A DNA stretch of 7,454 nucleotides from Eubacterium sp. (GCA_024687845.1 JAILEL010000228.1:1-7454); one strand, 5' to 3'; counted from the stretch's first letter, positions 1-7,037 are shown. Numbers and translations are program-made. The notes: generated by a model from the sequence alone, not told the origin.

Positions 1-603
1 AGAAAAGAAGGATATGATGAAAGAATAATAGAGTGTGCAGAAAAGGAATTTCTTGAGAAGGGATATAATGATGCGTCTCTTAGAAGGATAGCCAACTCTG
101 CGGGGGTAAGTACAAGCACAATATATACCAGGTTCAAAGATAAAGAAGGTTTATTTTTGTATCTGATAGAGCCAACATCAGAACTTCCTTTATGGCTGGA
201 GAATAAGCTCCAGGATTATTTCTCTATGGATGTGGAGAAACAGAAGAAACTGTATAAGAAGTCTGGAGATACAGGATATGCGGCATTAATAGATATCATT
301 TATGATCACTATAATCCTTATAAGCTACTTGTTTCATGTTCCCCAGGTAATGTATATGAAGATTATCTTGAGAATATAGTAGCGATTGACACAAAATATA
401 CTTTGAAATATCTTGAGGAACTTGGAAGCAAAGCTCTTTTAGGTGGTCAGATAAATGAGGAATTCTGTCATGTTGTATCTACCGGCTTTTATTCTGCTCT
501 ATTTCATTGTCTTGTTCATGATATGACAAGGGAGGAAGCTCATAGGTATACTGATGAACTAAGAGCGTTTTATGGTAGAGGATGGAAAGAGTATTTTAGA
601 TAA
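1..603 (+). CDS. TetR/AcrR-family transcriptional regulator (5' end outside window)
   Basis: Frame 1 is open from the first base to the TAA at 601-603, giving 200 visible residues. The N-terminal part is a typical TetR helix-turn-helix: a helix ending in FLEKGY (about residues 17-22), then SLRRIANSAGVS and TIYTRFKDKEGLF (about residues 27-53), which match the recognition-helix and Y-x-x-F-x-x-K-E-x-L signature of the family. The rest (about 55-200) is the variable ligand-binding, dimerising domain and gives no clue to the inducer. Family members are usually near 190-210 residues, so probably only a few to about ten N-terminal residues lie before the window. The TTG at 157 must not be taken as the start, because it lies after the DNA-binding domain. 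The gene sits directly upstream of, and on the same strand as, the transporter operon, so it probably represses that operon, perhaps in response to the transported compound (inference). The family call is firm; ligand and target are inferred. Confidence 0.93.
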   Translation, partial: RKEGYDERIIECAEKEFLEKGYNDASLRRIANSAGVSTSTIYTRFKDKEGLFLYLIEPTSELPLWLENKLQDYFSMDVEKQKKLYKKSGDTGYAALIDIIYDHYNPYKLLVSCSPGNVYEDYLENIVAIDTKYTLKYLEELGSKALLGGQINEEFCHVVSTGFYSALFHCLVHDMTREEAHRYTDELRAFYGRGWKEYFR

Positions 604-628
604 GTATCCAGCGATACAACTAATATAA

Positions 629-671
629 ATCTACGTTTATACCTGGTGTTTTAGGGGATATAGACGTAGAT
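629..671 (+). terminator. Strong stem-loop after the TetR gene; possible terminator or operator
   Basis: The arms ATCTACGT (629-636) and ACGTAGAT (664-671) are perfect inverted repeats. The stem continues inward through a T-G wobble and four more A-T pairs (637-641 with 659-663). After a bulged A658, two C-G pairs and a T-G wobble close an approximately 10-base loop. It lies 25 bases after the TetR stop, where a terminator would be expected. The tract after it (AATATTTT, 672-679) is only moderately T-rich, so termination may be weak. A DNA-level protein binding site is the main alternative. Confidence 0.45.
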
Positions 672-716
672 AATATTTTGCCTGAACGGTTAGCAATAAC
701 TAACAATAGAGTGATG

Positions 717-746
717 TATATAACAATCCGGCCGGTTGTCTATATA
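717..746. promoter_or_regulatory. Candidate TetR operator: 30-bp dyad with GC-rich core
   Basis: The 8-bp palindrome CCGGCCGG (728-735) is flanked, at equal distance on each side, by TATATA (717-722 and 741-746), giving one symmetric 30-bp element. The five-base spacers also pair as ACAA with TTGT if one base on each side is bulged. A GC-only core inside very AT-rich DNA is unlikely to be random. It spans the spacer between the best -35 and -10 candidates of the transporter operon, and a TetR-family gene ends 113 bases upstream. An operator for that repressor is the simplest reading. The symmetry is seen; the binding protein is inferred. Confidence 0.5.
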
Positions 747-748
747 AA
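720..748 (+). promoter_or_regulatory. Predicted sigma-A-type promoter of the transporter operon
   Basis: The hexamer TATAAA at 743-748 matches the -10 consensus at five of six positions. Seventeen bases upstream, ATAACA (720-725) matches the -35 consensus at four of six. The predicted transcript would start near 755, leaving a leader of about 38 bases before the first ATG at 793. The dyad at 717-746 covers nearly the whole promoter, so a bound repressor would block polymerase. The -35 is imperfect, as expected for a regulated promoter. No better promoter was found in 604-792. Confidence 0.4.
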
Positions 749-755
749 TAATAAA

Positions 756-770
756 AAGGGGTAGTCCCTT
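756..770 (+). promoter_or_regulatory. Short stem-loop in the operon 5' leader
   Basis: AAGGG (756-760) and CCCTT (766-770) form a five-pair stem around the loop GTAGT. If transcription begins near 755, this hairpin sits at the extreme 5' end of the mRNA, ten bases before the GGAGG ribosome binding site at 781-785. A 5'-terminal stem could protect the message from 5'-end-dependent decay. That role is an inference and the stem is small. Confidence 0.3.
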
Positions 771-792
771 AATACAGATTGGAGGAATGAAA

Positions 793-1362
793 ATGTCTGT
801 AAAGGATTTAATTACGGTGGGTATATTTACTGTAATCTATTTTGTTATATTTTTCATATGCGCTATGACGGGAATGATTCCTATTATGGCTGTTTTTTAT
901 CCGGTACTTATAGCTTTGTTGGCAGGTATTCCATGTATACTCTTTTTCACAAAGGTTAAGAAGTTTGGAATGATAACTATTATGGCAGTACTTTCAGCGA
1001 TTCTCTTATGGCTTATGGGCTATGGATATATGGGGATTTTTACTGCTGCTGTTTTTGGACTTCTTGCTGATTTTCTTTTAAAAACCGGTAACTATAGCAG
1101 TTTTCCCAGAATGCTTATTGGATATATCGTATTTAGTGAGTGGGTTATAGGCACACAGCTTCCTATGTTCATAGGGGCAAAGGCGTATGCTGAAAGCTTT
1201 AGAGAAGTTCAGGGTGATGAATTTGTTGACAGACTGGAGAGTCTTATAAGCTGGGGAATGTGCGGAGTTGTTATAGTTTCAGTGGCAGTCGCTGCAATAC
1301 TGGGGGCACTTTTGGGAAGAGTAGTACTGAAAAAGCATTTTGAAAGAGCAGGAATCGCTTAA
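793..1362 (+). CDS. MptD/Trep_Strep-family ECF transporter S component (substrate-binding membrane protein)
   Basis: This 189-residue, very hydrophobic protein looks like the MptD (Trep_Strep) family of ECF substrate-capture subunits. About six membrane segments can be seen, near residues 6-24, 30-52, 57-76, 78-98, 104-125 and 155-177. The stretch GLLADFLLK (89-97) and the loop around WVIGTQLPMF (117-126) are the most family-like parts. In ECF importers the S component binds the substrate in the membrane and docks on EcfT plus two ATPases to release it inside; the next two genes supply exactly those partners. TM1 has a G-x-x-x-V (10-14) where classic S components carry A-x-x-x-A. ATG 793 is preferred because it lies seven bases after GGAGG (781-785), while the in-frame ATG at 787 is only one base after it. 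Its TAA abuts the next ATG. Family and role are fairly sure; the substrate is unknown. Confidence 0.85.
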   Translation: MSVKDLITVGIFTVIYFVIFFICAMTGMIPIMAVFYPVLIALLAGIPCILFFTKVKKFGMITIMAVLSAILLWLMGYGYMGIFTAAVFGLLADFLLKTGNYSSFPRMLIGYIVFSEWVIGTQLPMFIGAKAYAESFREVQGDEFVDRLESLISWGMCGVVIVSVAVAAILGALLGRVVLKKHFERAGIA

Positions 1363-2103
1363 ATGAATCTAGTAATAAATGGAGCAGGGAAGAGTAAGTC
1401 GCTATTATCATTCGACCCAAGAACGAAGCTCTTCATACTTTTGGTGGTAAATACAATAATCATATCTGATTCCAAGCTGGTAGCAGTTGAGTTATTAAAA
1501 TATCTATGCGTATTTTCAGTATTCATTTTGCTTTTAAGTACAAAAAAGCTAAAACTGTCCTTTGTCTATTGTCTGCTTTACTTTCTTGCGAGAGCAGGAC
1601 TATATGTCTTGGAAAATGGGCTTATAAATGGAATGAGCATTGGTGGTGTAATACTGAGGGTGCTGGTTTACCTGGTTGAAAGGATGCTGCCAAGCGTGAT
1701 GCTGGCATGGTTTGTGCTTGGCACCACTAAGGTAAGTGAGTTTATTGCAGGAATGGAGAAGTTACATTTGCCACAGAGTATAATAATTCCTTTTGCCATT
1801 ATCTTCAGATTCTTTCCAACGCTGGCTGATGAATATAAATCTATACAGGACGCTATGAAAATGCGTGGAATAAGATTCGCAGGGAGTCCTATATCGGCCA
1901 TAGAATACAGGCTGGTGCCACTTATAGTATCGGTTACGAAGATTGGTGATGAACTCTCTGCTTCGGCTATGACAAGAGGACTTGTGACAAATGACAGAAG
2001 AAGTAGTTATGTAGAGATTGGCTTTAAAATATCAGATGTAATAGCACTTTTTATATCGCTTTGCAGCATTATTCTATTTGCTGTTTGTGTCATAAGAGGA
2101 TAA
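1363..2103 (+). CDS. Energy-coupling factor transmembrane protein EcfT (CbiQ family)
   Basis: This 246-residue CbiQ-type membrane protein is the scaffold that joins the S component to the ATPases of an ECF importer. The N-terminus carries the family stretch SFDPRTKL (16-23). Hydrophobic segments occur near 24-36, 43-60, 65-82, 93-122, 138-153 and 223-245. Between them lie the two coupling helices with the diagnostic A-x-x-x-R-G motifs, AMKMRG (164-169) and ASAMTRG (200-206). In this family the arginines insert into grooves of the two ATPases and transmit ATP hydrolysis to the membrane part. Both motifs are intact, so the protein should be functional. The ATG directly follows the upstream TAA, with AGGA at 1350-1353 as a modest ribosome binding site inside the preceding gene, so translation is probably coupled. 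The ATPase gene begins three bases after its stop, as expected for a dedicated rather than shared ECF module. Confidence 0.9.
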   Translation: MNLVINGAGKSKSLLSFDPRTKLFILLVVNTIIISDSKLVAVELLKYLCVFSVFILLLSTKKLKLSFVYCLLYFLARAGLYVLENGLINGMSIGGVILRVLVYLVERMLPSVMLAWFVLGTTKVSEFIAGMEKLHLPQSIIIPFAIIFRFFPTLADEYKSIQDAMKMRGIRFAGSPISAIEYRLVPLIVSVTKIGDELSASAMTRGLVTNDRRSSYVEIGFKISDVIALFISLCSIILFAVCVIRG

Positions 2104-2106
2104 GAA

Positions 2107-3555
2107 ATGATTGCGTTAAGAAATGTTTCATTTTCATATGAGGGAACTGAACAGGGGAATGCAGTTTCAAATATTAATCTTGAGATTAAGGATGGTGAAG
2201 TTGTTATCCTATGTGGAGAATCAGGATGTGGAAAAACAACAATAACACGTCTTATTAATGGTCTTGTACCTGGGTTTTATAAAGGAAATCTTGAAGGAGA
2301 TATTCAGATAAATGGAGAGAGTATAAGGGGTAAGACGGTTCAGGAGATATCCAGACACGTGGGTTCTGTCTTTCAGAATCCAAGGTCACAGTTCTTTAAT
2401 GTCGATTCTATAAGCGAACTAGTATTTGGTTGTGAAAATATGAAGCTTACTAAGGAGGAAATGAATCAAAGACTAGACCGAACGGTGCAAATGTTTGATG
2501 TTGAAAAACTTTTGAATAAAAGTCTTTTTGATATGTCTGGTGGAGAAAAGCAGAGGATAGCCTGTGCATCAGTTTCTATGTCATATCCGGATATTATCGT
2601 ACTCGATGAACCTACATCAAATCTTGATTTATCTTCCGTCGGTAATCTGTCGAAGATAATTGAAAGTTGGAAGAAAGATGGAAAAACTGTAGTTGTGGCA
2701 GATCATAGGCTCAGTTATCTAAAAGATGTTGCTGACAGAGTAGTTTTTGTGAGAGACGGGAATATAGCTTGGGAGAAGACTGCTGCAGACTTTTGGCAGA
2801 TGGATCAGGATATTGTAACCGGGTATGGGCTTCGAAACCCGTATGTATCAAATGATTTGGAAAGCTTTATCGAGAGTAAGAAAAAGTGGCAAATTGACGA
2901 TATCTATGACAGAGGTAATATTCTTGAAATAAAAGATTTGAGCTTTTCATATAATGATGGAACCTCTGTCCGTGTTGAGGATGTAAGGATTCCTTTGGGT
3001 AGTGTTATCGGTGTTGTAGGACAAAATGGAGCCGGGAAAAGTACTCTTATCAGATGTCTTGCGGGACTTGTGAAATGTAGAGGTTCATTTTATATAAATG
3101 GAGAGAAGCAGACTAGAAAGAAGATGCTTAAAAAGAGTTACCTGGTTATGCAGGATGTAAACCATCAGTTATTTACAGAGAGTGTAAAAGAAGAAATTCG
3201 ATTAAGTATCCCAAAGAATAAGAGTGAGGGGGCAGAAGAGAGAATAGACCAGATAGTTACTTATATGGATCTTTTTGAATATAAGGACCTTCATCCTATG
3301 TCCCTTTCAGGCGGTCAAAAACAAAGGGTTGCTATAGCAAGCGCGTTGGCATCGGAAAAGGAATTTCTCTTTTTTGATGAACCCACAAGTGGTCTTGACT
3401 ATAAACATATGAAATCATTTGCCAGGTGTCTTGAGGCTATTAAGAAGAAAGGCATAACACCGATAGTTATAACTCATGATATGGAACTTCTTGATAGTTG
3501 TGCTGAATATATTATCAGACTTGAAAAAGGGAGAGTTGTAAATGGAGGAAAATAA
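2107..3555 (+). CDS. Fused ECF transporter ATPase with two ABC domains (EcfA-EcfA' type)
   Basis: At 482 residues this cytoplasmic protein holds two complete ABC ATPase domains in one chain and supplies both nucleotide-binding subunits of the ECF importer. Domain 1 (about 1-240): Walker A GESGCGKTT (37-45), Q-loop FQNPRSQFF (89-97), signature MSGGEKQR (143-150), Walker B with DEPT (167-170) and H-loop His200. Domain 2 (about 271-480): Walker A GQNGAGKST (305-313), Q-loop MQDVNHQLF (348-356), signature LSGGQKQR (400-407), Walker B FFDEPT (422-427) and His457. All catalytic motifs are present, so both composite ATP sites should be active. A charged linker of about 30 residues joins the halves. 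Such fusions are common beside MptD-type S components, whereas shared ECF modules usually use separate EcfA1 and EcfA2. GAGG at 2096-2099 stands seven bases before ATG 2107. The 3' end overlaps the next gene by 14 bases. Confidence 0.92.
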   Translation: MIALRNVSFSYEGTEQGNAVSNINLEIKDGEVVILCGESGCGKTTITRLINGLVPGFYKGNLEGDIQINGESIRGKTVQEISRHVGSVFQNPRSQFFNVDSISELVFGCENMKLTKEEMNQRLDRTVQMFDVEKLLNKSLFDMSGGEKQRIACASVSMSYPDIIVLDEPTSNLDLSSVGNLSKIIESWKKDGKTVVVADHRLSYLKDVADRVVFVRDGNIAWEKTAADFWQMDQDIVTGYGLRNPYVSNDLESFIESKKKWQIDDIYDRGNILEIKDLSFSYNDGTSVRVEDVRIPLGSVIGVVGQNGAGKSTLIRCLAGLVKCRGSFYINGEKQTRKKMLKKSYLVMQDVNHQLFTESVKEEIRLSIPKNKSEGAEERIDQIVTYMDLFEYKDLHPMSLSGGQKQRVAIASALASEKEFLFFDEPTSGLDYKHMKSFARCLEAIKKKGITPIVITHDMELLDSCAEYIIRLEKGRVVNGGK

Positions 3556-5302
3556 AGTAAAGAAGAAAAGTCCTATAGCTCGTGTATGGGAACTTGGAGA
3601 GTCAGGTCATAAAGAGCTGAAGATATCAATCTTTTTGGCTATACTTGGCGTGTTGGCAGGAGTTATTCCATATGTATCGGCATCTTCAGTAGTGGTAATG
3701 CTTATAGAAGGAGAGAGAGACCTGAATAAGTATTTGATGTTTGTAGGTGCGGGAGCTGCTGGTTACATTCTGAATACACTTCTATATACAGGAGCGCTCG
3801 GAATATCACATAAAGCGACATTTAGGATACTAAAGGAAATCAGGGAGAAGGTTATGCATAAGCTTCCAAAACTTCCTTTAGGTACAATTATAGATATGAA
3901 AAGTGGAAAGCTTAAGCAGATAATTGTGGATCAGATTGAGAGCATGGAAACGACTCTTGCTCATGTTTATCCAGAGATTATATCCAACTTTGGAGGATTT
4001 TTAGTAGTCTGGATTCTGATGTTTATCGTGGACTGGAGAATGGCTTTAATAGCTATGATTCCACTTCCGATAGGAATAATGTTCATGTCTGCATCTATGA
4101 GAGGTTATGGAGAGAAGTATGCAGAGTCAGTAGAGATAACAACCCAGATGAATGAATCACTTATAGAGTATACAGGTGGTATAGAGGTGATTAAGGCATA
4201 TAATCAGGGAGATAAATCTTATGCAACTCTAGCAGAAAGATGCAAGACAAATGCGTCATTTTTCTATAACTGGATGAATAGCTGTAAGACCAATATATAT
4301 GCAATGATCATTGCTCCATGTACGATGCTTACTGTGCTTCCTTTTGGATGGCTGTTTTACCAGAAAGGCACTCTTGAATTCGGTGATTTTGTAACGTCTA
4401 TTATTCTGTCTATATGTCTGGTGGGACCACTTATGGCTATTATGGACTTTGTAGATACTCTGGCAAAACTTGGTACTGTTGTAGAAAATGTTGACTTAAT
4501 AATTAATGCTGAGGAGCAGAGTCATTCTAAGACTGGAAATGAAGTGACATCGGGTAACTCTGTCAAGTTAAGGAATGTTACTTTCAGCTATAGTGGTGAA
4601 GGAGAAGACATTCTAAAAGGAGTCAGCTTAGACATTGCAGAAGGTACAAAGACTGCTCTTGTAGGTCCTTCAGGAAGTGGTAAGTCGACTATTGCAAAGC
4701 TGATAGCCGGATTTTGGGATATAGACTCAGGTGAGATATCATTTGGGGGAGTGGATACAAGAGATATACCACTGAGTCAGCTCTATGACAAGATAGCATA
4801 TGTGGCTCAGGAAAACTTTCTTTTTGATGATACAATAATGGAAAATATCCGAATGGGTAATCTTAGTGCATCTGATGAGGAGGTAATTGAATGTGCCAAG
4901 GCATCTGGATGTCATGATTTTATAGAGAAGCTGAGTGAAGGATATAACACAAGAGTAGGCGGTGGCGGAGCACATCTATCTGGCGGTGAGAGACAGCGAA
5001 TTGCTATAGCGAGAGCTATGCTTAAAGATGCTCCTATTGTTATTCTTGATGAGGCAACTGCATATATTGATCCTGAGAATGAAGCGATTATCCAAAATGC
5101 AATAAGTAGACTTGTTCAGGGTAAGACTCTGATTGTTATAGCTCATAGATTATCAACCATAACTGATTCTGATCAGATAGCGCTTATCAATGATGGAAAG
5201 GTTGAGATGACAGGTACACAAAGTGAGTTGTTAGAAAGAAGTGACCTGTATAGAAAAATGTGGGAAGCGTATCTGGGTGCAAAGGATGGTGATGAGCAGT
5301 GA
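3542..5302 (+). CDS. ABC half-transporter with fused membrane and ATPase domains, IrtA/YbtP-like partner 1
   Basis: This 586-residue protein has an exporter-fold membrane domain (about 20-320; hydrophobic stretches near 29-52, 64-86, 146-164, 166-184, 252-273 and 282-304) followed by an ABC ATPase domain (about 340-580). Motifs are complete: Walker A GPSGSGKST (375-383), Q-loop Gln423, signature LSGGERQR (479-486), Walker B IVILDE with catalytic Glu504, and His535. After Walker B the sequence ATAYIDPENE is typical, to my knowledge, of the IrtAB/YbtPQ group, heterodimers that import metal-siderophores despite an exporter fold. There is no N-terminal FAD-binding siderophore-interaction domain as in mycobacterial IrtA. 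The start ATG lies inside the end of the preceding ATPase gene, with AAGGGAG at 3527-3533 as ribosome binding site, indicating translational coupling. It should pair with the next gene product. Import of a chelate or heme is the favoured guess; export of a toxic compound is the alternative. Confidence 0.88.
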   Translation: MEENKVKKKSPIARVWELGESGHKELKISIFLAILGVLAGVIPYVSASSVVVMLIEGERDLNKYLMFVGAGAAGYILNTLLYTGALGISHKATFRILKEIREKVMHKLPKLPLGTIIDMKSGKLKQIIVDQIESMETTLAHVYPEIISNFGGFLVVWILMFIVDWRMALIAMIPLPIGIMFMSASMRGYGEKYAESVEITTQMNESLIEYTGGIEVIKAYNQGDKSYATLAERCKTNASFFYNWMNSCKTNIYAMIIAPCTMLTVLPFGWLFYQKGTLEFGDFVTSIILSICLVGPLMAIMDFVDTLAKLGTVVENVDLIINAEEQSHSKTGNEVTSGNSVKLRNVTFSYSGEGEDILKGVSLDIAEGTKTALVGPSGSGKSTIAKLIAGFWDIDSGEISFGGVDTRDIPLSQLYDKIAYVAQENFLFDDTIMENIRMGNLSASDEEVIECAKASGCHDFIEKLSEGYNTRVGGGGAHLSGGERQRIAIARAMLKDAPIVILDEATAYIDPENEAIIQNAISRLVQGKTLIVIAHRLSTITDSDQIALINDGKVEMTGTQSELLERSDLYRKMWEAYLGAKDGDEQ

Positions 5303-7029
5303 TAAAAGCGATAAAAGATATATGGAAATTTTCTGGAAAAGAGTCTGCAAATATAAGAAATTCTATACTGTTTGGAATACTGGTTGGAATTGGAAGAACT
5401 ATAGAAATGGCAGGAGCCTATCTTATACTTAGTGCTATAGTTAATGGTAATAAAGGTATGGCACCTATGTGGCAGTCTTTTCTTATAGTCCTGGCAGGCG
5501 TAATACTTGCATGTTTTGCAAAGGGACATTCTCAGATGGAACAGACACATGCAGGATATTTCATGGCGGCAAATAAGAGGATATCCATAGCGAATCATAT
5601 AAAGCTAATTCCTATGGGGTATTTTAATGAGAATAGTCTGGGTGAACTGGTTGGAACCATGACAACAGTAATAGACAGTGTTGAAACTCTTGCGCCAATG
5701 ATCATGGTTCGTACTTTGGAAGGTCTTATAACGACGGCTGTAATGCTTACAGGCGTTATGATATTTGACTTTAGATTCGGTATAGTTATTCTTCTCGTTG
5801 ATGCAGTCTATCTTATGATATCGTCACTTATGGAGAAGAAATCCCAGCAAATAGCACCTGAGAGACAGGATTCACAGGTGAAACTTGTAAGTGCAGTCTT
5901 AGAGCAGCTTCAGGGAATGAGCATTGTAAAGTCATTTAATCTCAGTGGGCGAGGAGACAAGGCTCTGGCAGAAGCACTGGAATATAATAGAAAAAGTAAT
6001 ACAGATATGGAGGGTTTCTTTGTCCCTTACACAATACTTCAGAAAGTGGTTCTTCAGTTAGGAACATTTCTGATAATAGGAATGAGTGCGCTGTTTTATG
6101 TGCAGGGTTCAATGTCACTGGTGTATGCGCTCATGATGATAATTATGTCATTTATGGTATTTGCTCATATCAGTTCTACAGGAAGTGCTATGGCTATTAT
6201 TCGTCTGTTAACATCATCTATGGAAAAGGCTGAAAAGCCGGAGACTATCCCTAGGATGGATAAGGATGGAATAGAATATAGCTCGGATAGTCATGAGATT
6301 GAATTTCGAAATGTTTCATTTTCATATGATAAGAAGAAGGTGCTTTCTGATGTGAGTCTGAAGATTCCGGATAATACAACTACAGCAATCATAGGTCCAA
6401 GTGGTTCCGGTAAGACTACACTCTGTAATCTTATGGCTAGATTCTGGGACGTGGATTCAGGAGAAGTTTTGATTGGTGGTAGAAATATCAAGGACTATTC
6501 GCTGGAATCACTTATGAATCAGGTGAGTATGGTATTTCAGAATGTGTATCTCTTTGCTGACACCATAGAAAACAATATTAAGTTTGGCAATCCGGATGCA
6601 ACTCACGAGGAAGTAGTAGCTGCTGCGAAGAAAGCGGCATGTGATGATTTTATTAATTCATTACCGGAAGGCTATAATACAGTTATAGGTGAAGGTGGAA
6701 CCTCTCTTTCGGGTGGAGAGAGGCAGAGGATTAGTATTGCTAGAGCTATACTTAAGGATGCTCCTATAGTGATCCTGGATGAGGCTACGGCTAATGTTGA
6801 TCCGGAAAATGAAGATAAACTCCAGAAGGCTATAGCAGAGCTTACCAGAAATAAGACTATCATTATGATAGCTCATAGACTTAAGACTGTAAGAAATGCC
6901 GACCAGATACTTGTAATAGATGATGGACGCGTAGTGGACAGAGGAACACATGATGAATTAATCGAGAAAGAGGGTATATATAGGAACTTTATCCTTGGTA
7001 GAAGGGCAGCGGTCAGCTGGACGATATAG
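5299..7029 (+). CDS. ABC half-transporter with fused membrane and ATPase domains, IrtB/YbtQ-like partner 2
   Basis: This 576-residue protein is the expected partner of the preceding half-transporter, with the same plan: membrane domain (about 18-310; hydrophobic stretches near 22-46, 60-74, 140-157, 159-177, 250-267 and 270-290), then ATPase domain (about 333-570). Walker A GPSGSGKTT (366-374), Q-loop Gln414, signature LSGGERQR (470-477), Walker B IVILDE with catalytic Glu495, and His526 are all intact, so neither ATP site of the heterodimer looks degenerate. ATANVDPENE after Walker B parallels its partner, and the two ATPase domains are closely similar, suggesting an old tandem duplication. 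The C-terminus ends in SWTI, a short Trp-containing tail I associate with this subfamily. The start is GTG at 5299, sharing the four bases GTGA with the upstream TGA stop, with GGTGAT (5288-5293) as a modest ribosome binding site; equal-amount coupled synthesis is likely. Substrate and direction are not determined by the sequence. Confidence 0.88.
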   Translation: MIKAIKDIWKFSGKESANIRNSILFGILVGIGRTIEMAGAYLILSAIVNGNKGMAPMWQSFLIVLAGVILACFAKGHSQMEQTHAGYFMAANKRISIANHIKLIPMGYFNENSLGELVGTMTTVIDSVETLAPMIMVRTLEGLITTAVMLTGVMIFDFRFGIVILLVDAVYLMISSLMEKKSQQIAPERQDSQVKLVSAVLEQLQGMSIVKSFNLSGRGDKALAEALEYNRKSNTDMEGFFVPYTILQKVVLQLGTFLIIGMSALFYVQGSMSLVYALMMIIMSFMVFAHISSTGSAMAIIRLLTSSMEKAEKPETIPRMDKDGIEYSSDSHEIEFRNVSFSYDKKKVLSDVSLKIPDNTTTAIIGPSGSGKTTLCNLMARFWDVDSGEVLIGGRNIKDYSLESLMNQVSMVFQNVYLFADTIENNIKFGNPDATHEEVVAAAKKAACDDFINSLPEGYNTVIGEGGTSLSGGERQRISIARAILKDAPIVILDEATANVDPENEDKLQKAIAELTRNKTIIMIAHRLKTVRNADQILVIDDGRVVDRGTHDELIEKEGIYRNFILGRRAAVSWTI

Positions 7030-7037
7030 CAATCAGA

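Noticed and set aside
157..603. TTG at 157 as the start of the regulator gene
   Set aside because: The same frame is open back to base 1 and encodes the TetR helix-turn-helix, so the gene begins before the window.
604..617. GTATC-CAGC-GATAC mini hairpin just after the TetR stop
   Set aside because: Only five pairs with no T tract; the stem at 629-671 is a much better candidate for any terminator or regulatory role.
787..792. ATG 787 as the start of the S component
   Set aside because: It lies one base after the GGAGG at 781-785; the in-frame ATG at 793 has the normal seven-base spacing.
604..792. A riboswitch (for example cobalamin, thiamine or riboflavin type) upstream of the ECF operon
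   Set aside because: No conserved riboswitch core was recognised, and the predicted leader after the promoter is only about 38 bases.
1668..1901. 77-codon open frame on the minus strand inside ecfT
   Set aside because: It is fully antisense to a well-supported EcfT gene with intact motifs and has no recognisable domain.
5241..5432. 63-codon plus-strand open frame across the ABC gene junction
   Set aside because: It is an out-of-frame reading of two strongly supported genes with an unnatural composition.
5173..5598. 141-codon open frame on the minus strand
   Set aside because: It lies opposite the end of one ABC gene and the start of the next, is rich in Cys, Ser, Tyr and His, and resembles no domain; it is an antisense shadow.
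6661..6951. Minus-strand open frames inside the last ABC ATPase domain
   Set aside because: They lie opposite the signature and Walker B region, whose conservation explains the open frames; no own start signals or domains.
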